From assembly GCA_019748195.1 (NCBI GenBank), contig JAIEPW010000043.1, positions 80,125-144,124 on the forward strand: a stretch of 64,000 nt of DNA. The letters run 5' to 3'. The position numbers and the translations under genes are program-made. The DNA comes from Bryobacteraceae bacterium. GTDB lineage: Bacteria; Acidobacteriota; Terriglobia; Bryobacterales; Bryobacteraceae. Position 1 is the first letter of the stretch. Each line of letters starts with the position of its first letter. The notes beneath the pieces were generated by a model. It saw nothing but the letters and a program-made list of their open reading frames with translations, was not told the origin of the DNA and ran no database searches. This document shows positions 1 to 9,397 of this stretch, piece after piece.

Positions 1-508
1 GATGCATCTCGATGGCGATCTTCACGCCGTGGTCGGAGGCGAACCTGGCCTGCCGCGTCCAGTACGGGGCCACTTTCTTCTCCCACTGCCAGTCCAGCAC
101 GTCCAGGTACTCGGGCGGCCAGGGGCAGGTGACCCAGTTCGGATACTTGGCCTTGTCGCTGTCACCCGGGCAACCGGAGAAATCGATCACCACCGGCACT
201 TCCAGCTTCTCGGCCAGCAGGATCGTCTTGCGTGACGTTTCCTGAGCCCGCCGGGCAAGGTCCTTGTCCGGATGCAGCGGGTTGCCGTGGCAGCTCAGCG
301 CGCTGATCTGAAATCCCGCGTCGGCGACGCGCTGCTTGAACTCCTTCAGCGCCCGCCGGTCAGCCAGCAAGTCCAGCTTCAGGTGGGTATCGCCGGGGTA
401 ATTGCCGGTCCCCAATTCCACGGTGGAGATCCCCAGCGCGCGCAGCTTTTCGAAAACGGTATCCAGCGGGAACCGCGCCAGCAAGGGTGTGAAAACGCCG
501 ACTCTCAT
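1..508 (-). CDS. Sugar phosphate isomerase/epimerase-like TIM-barrel protein (3' part missing)
   Basis: The minus strand reads without a stop from an ATG at 508 to the window edge, about 169 codons. It begins MRVGVFTPLLARFPLDTVF and continues with the family signature: an early ...VELGTGNYPGDTHLK strand, an internal CHGNPLHPD motif and an IEMH strand at the edge, where the metal-binding Glu of the AP-endonuclease-2/xylose-isomerase-like fold is expected. The family covers isomerases and epimerases of sugars and inososes; the substrate cannot be told from the fragment. It is divergent from the sirtuin gene, with only 43 bp between the two starts. The C-terminal half lies outside the window. 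Confidence 0.85.
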   Translation of the reverse strand, partial: MRVGVFTPLLARFPLDTVFEKLRALGISTVELGTGNYPGDTHLKLDLLADRRALKEFKQRVADAGFQISALSCHGNPLHPDKDLARRAQETSRKTILLAEKLEVPVVIDFSGCPGDSDKAKYPNWVTCPWPPEYLDVLDWQWEKKVAPYWTRQARFASDHGVKIAIEMH

Positions 509-551
509 AACGCGCCAGAATAGCACGCGGCCCGGCCGCTACAATGAAGAA

Positions 552-1259
552 TTGGAAGAGATCCGAGCCCTGTTGCGATCCGCGCGAAGCGTCGCCGCGC
601 TTACCGGCGCGGGCATCTCCGCCGAAAGCGGAGTCCCTACGTTCCGCGGAGCGGGAGGCCTGTGGCGCGACTTCCGTCCGGAGGAGCTGGCCACGCCCCA
701 GGCGTTCTCCCGGGACGCGAAACTGGTTTGGGAGTGGTACGAGTGGCGCCGCGGCCTGATCGCCAAAACCGAACCGAACGCCGGGCATCGCGCGCTGGCG
801 GAGTTCGAAGGGCGCTGCCCGGACTTCACATTGATCACCCAGAACGTCGACGGACTGCATGATCGCGCCGGCAGCCGCAATGTTCTGAAGGTCCACGGCG
901 ATCTGTGGGACAGCCGTTGCACGCGCTGCTCGCGAAGCTGGCGTGATTTCGCGCCGCTGAACGAGATCCCGCCGTTATGCGAATGCGGGGCGATCGCGCG
1001 GCCGGGCGTGGTCTGGTTCGGAGAAGCGCTGCCGCGGCGGGTGTGGTTCGAGGCGGAGAAAGCCGCCCGCGAATGCCAGCTCCTGCTGGTGATCGGCACG
1101 TCCGCAGTCGTGTACCCGGCGGCGGGCCTGGCCTCGCTGGCGCGAACGTCCGGGGCGAAGCTGGTGGAAGTCAACATCGACGAGACGCCGGTGAGCAGCC
1201 AGGCGGACTACTCGCTTCGAGGTCCGGCCGGCGAGATCCTGCCGCAACTACTTTCATGA
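552..1259 (+). CDS. cobB: NAD-dependent protein deacylase, sirtuin class III (CobB/SIRT5-like)
   Basis: 235 aa from a TTG start, chosen because it gives the usual family N-terminus a few residues before the NAD loop and because no in-frame ATG exists after the divergent gene. Visible motifs: GAGISAESG (19-27), TQNVDG (96-101), catalytic His115 in the KVHGDLWD block, and four zinc cysteines (C123, C126, C143, C145). The WYEWRR segment puts Tyr63 and Arg66 in the Y-x-x-R arrangement that in class III sirtuins selects succinyl/malonyl-lysine, so desuccinylase activity is likely. The stop overlaps the larC start (ATGA), so the two are probably translationally coupled. Confidence 0.92.
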   Translation: MEEIRALLRSARSVAALTGAGISAESGVPTFRGAGGLWRDFRPEELATPQAFSRDAKLVWEWYEWRRGLIAKTEPNAGHRALAEFEGRCPDFTLITQNVDGLHDRAGSRNVLKVHGDLWDSRCTRCSRSWRDFAPLNEIPPLCECGAIARPGVVWFGEALPRRVWFEAEKAARECQLLLVIGTSAVVYPAAGLASLARTSGAKLVEVNIDETPVSSQADYSLRGPAGEILPQLLS

Positions 1260-2416
1260 CCATCTGCTACTTTGACGCATTCTCGGGAATCGCCGGCGAC
1301 ATGACGGTGGGCGCGCTGCTCGATGCGGGCGCGTCCGCCGAGGCCCTGATGGCGGCCCTGGACTCCCTGAACACCGGCGCAAGCTTCGCGGTGGAGAAGA
1401 CCCGGCGGCGCGGCATCACGGCGAGCAAGTTCCATGTCCGCGTCGCGGCCGCGCGGCACAGCCATCGCCACCTGCACAGCATTCTGGAGATGATCGACGC
1501 GGCGGCGCTGGCGCCTCGGGCTCGCGGCCACGCGCGGAAGATCTTCACCACGCTGGGCGAGGCGGAGGCGGCCGTGCATGGCGTGCCGGTCGAGAAGGTC
1601 CACTTCCACGAGGTGGGCGCGGTGGATTCCATTGCCGACATCGTGGGCGTTTCCGTCGCGCTCGATCTGCTGGGCGTCGACGCGGTCGAATCCTCCGCCG
1701 TCAACACCGGCGGCGGAACCGTAAAGACGGAGCACGGGATCCTGCCGGTGCCGGCGCCGGCGACGGCTCTGCTGCTGAAGGGGTGTCCGGTGTACGCGCG
1801 CGGCCCCGAGATGGAATTGACCACGCCGACCGGCGCGGCGATCCTCGCCGCGCTCGCGCAACGCTTCGGACCCATGCCGGCGCTGCGTATCGCGAGCATC
1901 GGCTACGGCGCGGGGGATCGCGACTTCGCCGAGCACGCCAACGTCCTGCGCTGCATCATCGGCCACGCCAGCGGAGCGGCGGAATCGACGCTGATTTCGG
2001 TCATCGAGGCCAACCTCGATGATGCCTCGCCGCAAGTTCTGGGTTATGCGCTGGATCGGCTGATGGCGGCGGGCGCGCTGGATGTTTCCCTGTCGCCGGT
2101 CACCATGAAGAAGAATCGCCCCGGCACGCTGCTGCGGGTGCTGGCCTCGCCCGGCGATCAGGAAAAGCTGGCCGAACTGGTATTCGCCGAGACTCCCACG
2201 CTGGGGCTGCGGATCTACCCGGCGGAGCGCCGCGTGCAGGCGCGAAGCTTCGCGGAAGTGCGCACCGAGTGGGGCCCGGTGCGGATCAAGGTAGCCGCGA
2301 ACGGCGAGTTTGCGCCAGAATACGAAGACTGCCGCGTTCTCGCGGAGAAGTCCGGCGTGCCGCTGCGAAAAATACTGGCGGAAGCCGGCTTCCTGTACCG
2401 GAAAACGATCGAATGA
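1256..2416 (+). CDS. larC: LarC, nickel insertase for the nickel-pincer nucleotide cofactor
   Basis: 386 aa, starting MTICYFDAFSGIAGDMTVGA, the diagnostic LarC N-terminus (FDxxxGxxGDM). A His-rich stretch (HSHRHLHSI), the FHEVGAVDSIADIVG block and the TTPTGAAIL segment follow. LarC is a CTP-dependent nickel chelatase that completes the cofactor of lactate racemase and other LarA-type enzymes. Here larC is one continuous frame, whereas some lactobacilli make it by programmed frameshift. LarB and LarE, the earlier steps, are not in the window. The start overlaps the sirtuin stop and the stop overlaps metG (ATGA at both), so it belongs to a compact operon. Confidence 0.93.
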   Translation: MTICYFDAFSGIAGDMTVGALLDAGASAEALMAALDSLNTGASFAVEKTRRRGITASKFHVRVAAARHSHRHLHSILEMIDAAALAPRARGHARKIFTTLGEAEAAVHGVPVEKVHFHEVGAVDSIADIVGVSVALDLLGVDAVESSAVNTGGGTVKTEHGILPVPAPATALLLKGCPVYARGPEMELTTPTGAAILAALAQRFGPMPALRIASIGYGAGDRDFAEHANVLRCIIGHASGAAESTLISVIEANLDDASPQVLGYALDRLMAAGALDVSLSPVTMKKNRPGTLLRVLASPGDQEKLAELVFAETPTLGLRIYPAERRVQARSFAEVRTEWGPVRIKVAANGEFAPEYEDCRVLAEKSGVPLRKILAEAGFLYRKTIE

Positions 2417-4359
2417 AATATTACCTGACCACGCCTCTTTACTACACCAACGGCGCGCCGCACATCGGCCACGCCTACGCGACCATCGCGGCGGATGTGA
2501 TCCGCCGCTTCCAGCGGCTGGAGGGCCGCGAGGCGGTGCTCACTACCGGCACCGACGAGCACGGCGTCAACGTGGAGCGTTCCGCCCAGAACGCGGGAAA
2601 ATCGCCCAAGGATTTCTCGGACGCGGTGGTGGCCGAATTCGATCTGAACTGGAAAGCGCTGAAGATCACGCCGGACCGCTTCATCCGCACCGTTTCGCCC
2701 GAGCATCACCGCACCGTGCAGTGGCTGTTTGAGCGCTGCCGCGCCAACGGCTTTGTGTACAAGGGGACCTACACCGGGCAGTACTGCGTGTTCGACAACC
2801 TCTATGTGAATGAGGCGAAGCCCGGCGACAACTGCCCGGATTGCGGGCGGCCGACGGAAACGGTTACCGAGGAGAACTTCTTCTTCAAACTCTCCGCCCT
2901 GCAGGAGCGGCTGATCCGCCATTTCGAGGAGAATCCCGAGTTCGTGCAGCCGGAGACGCGGCGCAATGAGGTGCTCAGCTTCATCCGCGGCGGCCTTTCG
3001 GACCTTTCGATCACGCGCACCAATATCCAGTGGGGCATTCCGGTTCCCGGCGAGGCGCCGCACGTCTTCTACGTCTGGTTTGATGCGCTGATCGGCTACT
3101 TCACCGCGGTGGGCGGGCCCGATTATCAGAAGCAAAACCTCTGGCCCGCCGATCTGCACCTGATCGGCAAGGAGATCCTGCGCTTCCACGCCGTCTTCTG
3201 GCCGGCGTTCCTGATGGCGGCGGACCTTCCACTGCCCGGCAAGGTCTTCGCCCACGGCTGGCTGCTGGTGGAGCAGGACAAGATGTCGAAGTCGCGGGGC
3301 AATATCGTGCGCCCGCGCCCCATCGCGGAAGTGGTGGGCCCGGAGCCGCTGCGGTACTTCCTGATGCGGGAAATCGTTTTCGGGCAGGACGGCAGCTTCT
3401 CCTACGATGCGCTGATCCAGCGCTACAACTCCGATCTGGCCAACGGGCTGGGCAACCTGGCCAGCCGCACGCTGAGCATGATCCAGCAATACCGCGGAGG
3501 CGCGGTGCCGGCGGGTTCCGACCCTGGGGTCGCCGCGGATGCCGCTCGCCAGAGCGAGGCGGCGCTGGAAGCCTACCGCCGCTTCGATTTCTCGCGCGCG
3601 CTGGAGAGCATCTGGGCTCTGATCTCGACGGTGGACAAGTTCATCGTGGAGCGCGCGCCCTGGAAGCTGGCCAAGGATCCGGATCTGGCGGCCCGGCTGG
3701 ACGAGACGCTCGCCACCGCGATCGAGGCGCTGCGCCTGGCCACCGCCCTCGTCTCGCCCGTGATTCCCGAATCGGCGGCCAGGGTCTGGTCGCAATTGGG
3801 TCTGGACAAGGATCTGGCTGATATTCGCGTAAGCGACCTGAGCTGGGGCGCGATGCCGTTCAGGGCCAGGCTCGAAGCGCCTCTCGCCGTGTTTCCGCGG
3901 CTCGAAGCAAAGCCGCTGATTGAAAGGATGCGCGAGTTGGAGGAAGGGGAGCGCGCGCGTCAAATGGCGCTGCTGGGCAAGGTGGAAGCGGCTTCGGAAC
4001 CGGAGGGTCCGCCGCCGGCTCCGCTGGCGCCCGAGATCACCATCGACGACTTCGTGAAGGTCGACTTGCGGGTGGGCATGGTCAAGTCGGCCGAAGCGGT
4101 GAAAGGCGCCGACAAGCTGCTGCACCTGCATGTCGATATCGGGGAAGCGGAGCCGCGGTCCATCGTTGCCGGCATCGCCAAGGCCTACGCGCCGGCGACG
4201 CTGGTGGGGCGCAAGGTGGTGATCGTCGCCAATCTTGCGCCGCGGAAGCTGCGCGGGCTGGTTTCGCAGGGGATGATCGTGGCCGCCTCGCTGGAAGGCG
4301 GCAGCCCCGTGCTGGCGGGCTTCCTGGAAGACGTGCCGGTGGGAGCCCGGCTGAAATAG
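2413..4359 (+). CDS. metG: Methionyl-tRNA synthetase with C-terminal tRNA-binding domain
   Basis: 648 aa. The class I HIGH motif is PHIGHAY (H17-H20) and the KMSKS loop is at 290-294. A zinc-knuckle insertion near residues 125-145 has CVFD followed by CPDC, so the usual second Cys of the first pair is an Asp. The last ~105 residues, from about 543, form an EMAP-II/Trbp111-like tRNA-binding domain (DDFVKVDLRVG), which in bacteria supports dimerisation and tRNA affinity. It charges tRNA-Met in the cytoplasm. The ATG overlaps the larC stop. Confidence 0.97.
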   Translation: MKYYLTTPLYYTNGAPHIGHAYATIAADVIRRFQRLEGREAVLTTGTDEHGVNVERSAQNAGKSPKDFSDAVVAEFDLNWKALKITPDRFIRTVSPEHHRTVQWLFERCRANGFVYKGTYTGQYCVFDNLYVNEAKPGDNCPDCGRPTETVTEENFFFKLSALQERLIRHFEENPEFVQPETRRNEVLSFIRGGLSDLSITRTNIQWGIPVPGEAPHVFYVWFDALIGYFTAVGGPDYQKQNLWPADLHLIGKEILRFHAVFWPAFLMAADLPLPGKVFAHGWLLVEQDKMSKSRGNIVRPRPIAEVVGPEPLRYFLMREIVFGQDGSFSYDALIQRYNSDLANGLGNLASRTLSMIQQYRGGAVPAGSDPGVAADAARQSEAALEAYRRFDFSRALESIWALISTVDKFIVERAPWKLAKDPDLAARLDETLATAIEALRLATALVSPVIPESAARVWSQLGLDKDLADIRVSDLSWGAMPFRARLEAPLAVFPRLEAKPLIERMRELEEGERARQMALLGKVEAASEPEGPPPAPLAPEITIDDFVKVDLRVGMVKSAEAVKGADKLLHLHVDIGEAEPRSIVAGIAKAYAPATLVGRKVVIVANLAPRKLRGLVSQGMIVAASLEGGSPVLAGFLEDVPVGARLK

Positions 4360-4360
4360 C

Positions 4361-5152
4361 GTGACCTTCATCGACACGCATTGTCACCTGGATTCGAAGG
4401 ATTTCGACGCGGATCGCGAGGAGGTGATCCGGCGCGCCCTCGATGCCGGCGTGGAGGCGATGGTCGCCATCGGCACCGGCGAGGGCCCGCCCGACCTGGA
4501 AGCCGGAATCCGGCTGGCGCAACAACACGACTGCTTTTATTGCACGGCCGGCATCCATCCCCACGACGCGGCAAAAACCACGCCCGAACTTTTTCAGAAG
4601 CTGGAAGCGCTGGCGAGGCATCCCAAGGTTGTAGCGTTCGGTGAGATCGGGCTCGACTACCACTACGATTTCGCGCCGCGGGATGTGCAACGCGATGTAT
4701 TCGTCGAACAGTTGGGGATCGCCCGGCGGGCCGGGCTGCCGGTGGTCATTCACACCCGCGAGGCCTGGGACGACACCTTCGCCGTACTCGAGCGGCATTG
4801 GGCGGACGCGCCCGGCGGCATCATGCATTGCTTTTCCGGCGGTCCGGAACAAGCGCGCCGCGCGCTGGAGTTGGGGTTTCACCTCAGCTTCGGGGGCATC
4901 GTCACGTACCCGAAGGCGATCGAGGTGCAACAGGCCGCGCGTGAGGCGCCCACGGAGCGAATTCTGATCGAGACCGACGCGCCCTATCTGGCGCCGGTTC
5001 CCCGGCGGGGCAAGCGCAACGAGCCCGCCTTCGTCGTCGAGACAGCGAAGAAACTGGCGGAACTGCGCGGCGTTTCCGTGGACGAGATCGCCGCCGCCAC
5101 CACGGCCAATTTTCAGCGGTTGTGTTTGCGTCCGCGCGGCGCGGGACGCTAG
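4361..5152 (+). CDS. tatD: TatD-family metal-dependent hydrolase/deoxyribonuclease
   Basis: 263 aa from GTG, 1 nt after the metG stop. The N-terminal FIDTHCHLD supplies the first two metal-binding His residues. Later signatures are FGEIGLDYHYD (metal Glu), VVIHTREAWDD, GIMHCFSGG and LIETDAPYLAPVP (metal Asp). The family contains 3'-5' DNA/RNA exonucleases and quality-control D-aminoacyl hydrolases. Position right after metG is a common bacterial arrangement (tatD/ycfH next to metG). Length and motifs are normal. Confidence 0.93.
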   Translation: MTFIDTHCHLDSKDFDADREEVIRRALDAGVEAMVAIGTGEGPPDLEAGIRLAQQHDCFYCTAGIHPHDAAKTTPELFQKLEALARHPKVVAFGEIGLDYHYDFAPRDVQRDVFVEQLGIARRAGLPVVIHTREAWDDTFAVLERHWADAPGGIMHCFSGGPEQARRALELGFHLSFGGIVTYPKAIEVQQAAREAPTERILIETDAPYLAPVPRRGKRNEPAFVVETAKKLAELRGVSVDEIAAATTANFQRLCLRPRGAGR

Positions 5153-5167
5153 ACTAAGGAACTTCAC

Positions 5168-6169
5168 ATGGCCTTCGGCAAGATTGGACAGTCGCTTCGC
5201 GCGGCCGAGATTCTGGATCTGGTTCGCGGCGATCTGGAGCGGGTGGAACGGGAGATCAGCCTGGAATCGATCGCGTCGGTGGACGCCATCACCGCGATCG
5301 GGCAGTATCTTCAATCGGGGGGAGGGAAGCGCCTGCGCCCGATGCTGGTGCTGCTCTCGGCCCGGCTCGCCGGAAGCGCCACCGATATGGCCATCCGCAT
5401 GGCCGCCGTCGTGGAGATGATTCACACCGCGACGCTGGTCCACGACGATGTCATCGATTTCGCGCAGACCCGCCGCGGCAAGCCCTCGATCAACGTCGTG
5501 TGGGGCAATCACGTCAGCGTCCTGGCCGGCGACTGGCTGTACATGCAGGCCTTCCAGGTGGCCCTGCGGGAGCGCAACTTCCATGTGCTGGACTTGCTCA
5601 TCGCGCTGACGCAGCGCATGGTGGAAGGCGAACTCTTTCAACTGGAAAAGATCGGCAGGATCGACGTCACCGAAGCCGATTACATGGAACTGATCGACCG
5701 CAAGACCGCCAGCCTGTTTGCCGCCTGCTCCAAGCTGGGCGCGGTGGCCGGCGGCGGCGGCGAGAACGTCGAGGGCATGCTGGGCGAGTACGCCTGGAAC
5801 CTGGGAATCGCCTTCCAGCTGGTCGACGACATCCTGGACTTCACCGCCCGCGAGAAGATTCTGGGCAAGCCGGTGGGCAACGATCTGCGCGAAGGCAAGG
5901 TGACCCTGCCGCTGATCTATGCCCTTGAAACCTGTTCGCGCGAAGAGCGCACGCTGGTGGAAGCCGTGCTGAACGACGGCAACTACGATCAGGTGCCGCT
6001 GCTAAAAATTCTGCAGATCCTGCGGAAGCATCGCGCGCTGGATCGCGCGCAGCAGCGGGCGCAGTACTTCGCCGCGAAAGCTCGAGAGATCATCCTGGGC
6101 TTCCCCGATTCGCCGTACCAGCGCGCGCTGCTGACGGTGACCGAGATGGTCACCGATCGCGATCACTAG
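5168..6169 (+). CDS. Trans-isoprenyl diphosphate synthase, long-chain
   Basis: 333 aa. The first Asp-rich motif is DDVID (D93, D94, D97) and the second is DDILD (D220, D221, D224), both needed to bind Mg-diphosphate. The residue five places before the first motif is Ala88; a small residue there usually permits long chains, so the product is probably an octaprenyl/nonaprenyl diphosphate used for the menaquinone side chain (IspB/HepT-like). The substrate length is inference. A short gap after tatD and the same strand suggest it is the last gene of the cobB-larC-metG-tatD cassette. Confidence 0.93.
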   Translation: MAFGKIGQSLRAAEILDLVRGDLERVEREISLESIASVDAITAIGQYLQSGGGKRLRPMLVLLSARLAGSATDMAIRMAAVVEMIHTATLVHDDVIDFAQTRRGKPSINVVWGNHVSVLAGDWLYMQAFQVALRERNFHVLDLLIALTQRMVEGELFQLEKIGRIDVTEADYMELIDRKTASLFAACSKLGAVAGGGGENVEGMLGEYAWNLGIAFQLVDDILDFTAREKILGKPVGNDLREGKVTLPLIYALETCSREERTLVEAVLNDGNYDQVPLLKILQILRKHRALDRAQQRAQYFAAKAREIILGFPDSPYQRALLTVTEMVTDRDH

Positions 6170-6176
6170 CCCGCCG

Positions 6177-6512
6177 CTACGGCTGCACGACGAGATTGTT
6201 CACGACGCGCGCCACACCGTCCACGCTGCGCGCCACTTCCTCCGCGCGGCGCTTATCGTCGTCGGTGGGCACACGGCCGGTCAGCGTCACGGTGCTTCCG
6301 TTTGAGTCAACGTTGATCGAGGTCAGGGTGGAAAGCCGCACGTCGGCTGCGAGCTTGGTCTTCACGGCGGTGGTGGTCGCCGCGTTGTCCACGGTCCTGC
6401 CGGCCGAGTCCGCCGCCCGTTCCGCGGAGCGTTCCTGCCGTTCGGTGCACGCCGCCGCCGTCATCATCATCGCCGCGGCGGCGAAGGCCGCTAGTAAAGG
6501 TTTCTTGGTCAT
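6177..6512 (-). CDS. BON-domain lipoprotein
   Basis: 111 aa. The start at 6512 follows an AAGGAG ribosome site and opens with MTKKPLLAAFAAAAMMM, a lipoprotein signal whose lipobox ends in Cys (TAAAC). After an Ala/Arg linker a single BON domain covers the last ~75 residues (KTKLAADVRLSTLTSINVDSN..., then VNNLVVQP). BON proteins (OsmY type) bind phospholipid and protect the envelope under stress. The longer frame starting upstream was rejected because it would bury the signal peptide. It ends tail-to-tail with the isoprenyl synthase. Confidence 0.88.
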   Translation of the reverse strand: MTKKPLLAAFAAAAMMMTAAACTERQERSAERAADSAGRTVDNAATTTAVKTKLAADVRLSTLTSINVDSNGSTVTLTGRVPTDDDKRRAEEVARSVDGVARVVNNLVVQP

Positions 6513-6643
6513 GTGCGCTCCTTGAAGCTGCCTCACGAAGGTGTCTCGTGGCATACTTCCGGAGCTAAGACCGGGCAGGACGGGATTCCGTTTCATGTCT
6601 CGACCGGCGTGGCTGCAATGGTGCAAGGTGATACGCTGATCGC

Positions 6644-9394
6644 ATGAATCGTGAATGGGATACCCGTCGCCGGCGCAGCATCCTGCCGTGGCTCCTCCCC
6701 GCGCTGCTGTTCCTGCTGATCGCCTCCCGTTCCATTGCCGGGTTCGTTCTCGACTACCAGTGGTGGCAGGAGTTGCGGCAAGTCGATACCTGGATGAACA
6801 TCCTGCTGTACCGGTATCTCCCCTGGATGGGCGCGGCGATCCTGTTCTTCGCCGTCCTCTGGATCGCTCATGCGCGCGGACTGAAGCATGGCGGCGCCAG
6901 CCTGAGCCGGAATCGCCGCTATGCGGTGAACTCCACCCTGGTTCTACTGGGCATCTCGATTGTCCTCGCGCTGGCGATTGTCGACTCCTGGGCCATCGTG
7001 CGCTGGGTGGGATCGCTGGGGCTCTCCGGCGAGCAGGACGCGTGGCGTGATCCGGTGTTCGGCAAGCCGCTGTCCTTTTACTTCTTCGACCTCCCGTTCT
7101 ACCGGACGCTGCTGAGCGTCCTGCTCTTCCTGTCCATCGCCGCGGCGCTCCTGTTCTGGCTGACCAGCCGCATCTGGGACATGCGCGACATGTGGGGCCG
7201 CTTGCAGGACACGCGCATCGAAGTCAGTGATCTGCGCCTGGCCGGGAGTTTCGACGCGGTCTTTCTTCGCGTCCTGCTGGCGCTGTTTCTGGTCGCGCTG
7301 GCCGTGAAGTATTACCTGGATCGCTACGAGTTCCTTTTCGAGGACCACGGCTCGTTCGTCGGAGTCGATTGGGTTGCCGAGAATCTGGGATTGCCGCTGC
7401 AGTGGCTGTTGATCGCCGCGGCGCTGGGCGCGGCGGCCTTGGTGCTTGCCGGCCGGATGCGCTGGGCGCTGGCGGCGCTGATCGTATATCCGGTTCAACT
7501 GCTGGTGCCGGGCATCGTCTCCAGCGTTTATGTCAGCCCCAACGAGATCGCCATCCAGCGGCCTTACATACAGCGGCATATCGAAGCAACGAGGTCCGCC
7601 TTCGGCCTGGACCGCCGCGCCCGCGGCATCGAGTACACCGCGCAGCGCGAGGCCCGCATCGACGTGGACAAGAACCGCGCGCTGTTTGAGAACATCCGGC
7701 TGTGGGACTGGCGTCCTTTCCGCGACACCGTCACGCAGGTGCAGCCGCTGCGCCCGTTCACCTACAGCGATATCGACGTGGACCGCTATACGCTGGGCGG
7801 GAAGCTGCAGCAGGTGTTGCTGGCGCCCCGCGAAATGCAATTGCAGCAGTTGGACCCGGCCGCCCGACGCTGGATCAACCTGCATTTCACCTTCACCCAC
7901 GGCTACGGGCTGGTGCTGGCCGAGGCCAACAAGATCACTTCCGCCGGCTTGCCTGTGTTCTTCATCCAGGATGCCCCGCCGGAAATCTCGGTTCCGGAAC
8001 TGAAGCTGACCCGGCCCGAGATCTACTACGGCGAGCAATCGCACGACCCGGTGTTTGTCCGCACCAACCAGCCCGAGTTCAGCTACCCATCGGGCAGCCA
8101 GGATATCAGTTCGAAATACGCGGGACAGGGAGGATTTCCGATCTCCTCGTTCGCGCTGCGGCTGATGGCCGCCGTTTATCACGGCGATTACAACATCGCC
8201 CTCACCGGCAACATCACCGGTGAGAGCCGGATGATGATGCGCCGCCGCGTGGACGAGCGCCTGCAGACGCTGGCGGGCTTCGTCACCTGGGACCGCGATC
8301 CCTACCTGGTGCTCACCAACGAGGGCCGCATGGTCTGGATGGCCGACGGCTACATGACCTCCGACGCGCACCCCTACGCGCGGCACGTATCCACCGGCGA
8401 ATTCGGAAGGGTCAACTTCATCCGCAACTCGGTAAAAGCGACCGTCGACGCCTATGACGGCGTCACCCGCATCTACGTCTTCGACCAGAGCGATCCCCTG
8501 GTGCGGGCCTACCGCAGCCTGTTCCCCGCGCTCTTTCAGGATGCCGGCGAAATGCCGGCCGATCTCCGGGCTCACGCCCGCGTCCCGGAGACCATGTTCC
8601 GCGTCCAGGCCGAGATGTATCGCGCCTACCACATGCGCGACCCCGAAAGCTTCTACAACCGCGCCGACCTGTGGGACCTCCCCGTCGCCGGCGGCTCCGG
8701 AGGCGGCGGATTGCGCGCCGCCGCCGAAGGCGCGTTCTCCTTCGCGCCCACTTACATCATCGCCAAGCTGCCCGGCGAAACCGAACCCGAGTTCCTGCTG
8801 ACCATTCCCTTCGTGCCGCACAACAAGCAGAACCTCATCGGCATGATGGTGGCGCGCTGTGACGGCGACAAGCTGGGGGAGCTCGTCTACATCAATGTCG
8901 GACGCCAGGACATCATCCCGGGTCCCAACCAGGTGGAAGCCAATATCAGCCAGGACCAGAACATCGCCAAGGATCTGTCGCTGTGGAATCAGCAAGGCTC
9001 GCAGGTGCTGCGCGGCCAGACCCTGATCATCCCGGTGGACGGTTCGTTCGTGTACGTCGCGCCCATCTACATTCAGGCCTCGGAAGCTAAGATGCCGCAG
9101 TTGAAAAAGGTGGCGATCGTCAACGGGAACAGCATTTTCTACCGCGACACCTTCGATCAGGCCTTGGCCGATCTTCGCGCCTCCGCCGGAGGTCAGATGC
9201 CTCCGGACAAGCCGGCCGGGGCGCCGGACGCCAAGCCGGCCGCCGGCGCTTCCGCGCCGCAACAGCCCGCGGCCGATGCTCGCATCGAGCAGATCCGGCG
9301 GGCGTTTGAGCGCTACCGGACCTTCACTTCCCAAGGAAAATGGGCGGAGGCCGGCCGGGAGCTCGAGAATATTGAGGCGCTGGTTCGCCGCTAG
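6644..9394 (+). CDS. UPF0182 family large membrane protein
   Basis: 916 aa. The first ~300 residues hold about seven hydrophobic segments (near 13-33, 58-78, 95-117, 155-175, 207-227, 253-270, 276-296). A long extracytoplasmic part follows with family landmarks such as NEIAIQRPYIQRHIEATR, the YGEQS segment and the EANISQDQNIAKDLSLWNQQ block. The C-terminus has a Pro/Ala-rich spacer and a short helical tail. Function is unknown across the family (COG1615). The family assignment is by recognition of these blocks. It ends 3 bp from the convergent peptidase-like gene. Confidence 0.9.
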   Translation: MNREWDTRRRRSILPWLLPALLFLLIASRSIAGFVLDYQWWQELRQVDTWMNILLYRYLPWMGAAILFFAVLWIAHARGLKHGGASLSRNRRYAVNSTLVLLGISIVLALAIVDSWAIVRWVGSLGLSGEQDAWRDPVFGKPLSFYFFDLPFYRTLLSVLLFLSIAAALLFWLTSRIWDMRDMWGRLQDTRIEVSDLRLAGSFDAVFLRVLLALFLVALAVKYYLDRYEFLFEDHGSFVGVDWVAENLGLPLQWLLIAAALGAAALVLAGRMRWALAALIVYPVQLLVPGIVSSVYVSPNEIAIQRPYIQRHIEATRSAFGLDRRARGIEYTAQREARIDVDKNRALFENIRLWDWRPFRDTVTQVQPLRPFTYSDIDVDRYTLGGKLQQVLLAPREMQLQQLDPAARRWINLHFTFTHGYGLVLAEANKITSAGLPVFFIQDAPPEISVPELKLTRPEIYYGEQSHDPVFVRTNQPEFSYPSGSQDISSKYAGQGGFPISSFALRLMAAVYHGDYNIALTGNITGESRMMMRRRVDERLQTLAGFVTWDRDPYLVLTNEGRMVWMADGYMTSDAHPYARHVSTGEFGRVNFIRNSVKATVDAYDGVTRIYVFDQSDPLVRAYRSLFPALFQDAGEMPADLRAHARVPETMFRVQAEMYRAYHMRDPESFYNRADLWDLPVAGGSGGGGLRAAAEGAFSFAPTYIIAKLPGETEPEFLLTIPFVPHNKQNLIGMMVARCDGDKLGELVYINVGRQDIIPGPNQVEANISQDQNIAKDLSLWNQQGSQVLRGQTLIIPVDGSFVYVAPIYIQASEAKMPQLKKVAIVNGNSIFYRDTFDQALADLRASAGGQMPPDKPAGAPDAKPAAGASAPQQPAADARIEQIRRAFERYRTFTSQGKWAEAGRELENIEALVRR

Positions 9395-9397
9395 TCG

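Noticed and set aside
544..759. ATG-started frame at 544
   Set aside because: It runs in the wrong frame inside the sirtuin gene; the sirtuin motifs are all in the frame that starts at the TTG at 552.
2215..4377. A 720-codon open frame antisense to metG
   Set aside because: It lies opposite a clearly real synthetase gene and its translation has no recognisable domain; such frames arise from high GC content at codon third positions. The same applies to 6944-9334 (minus), 16342-17595, 19412-20644 and 38458-39897.
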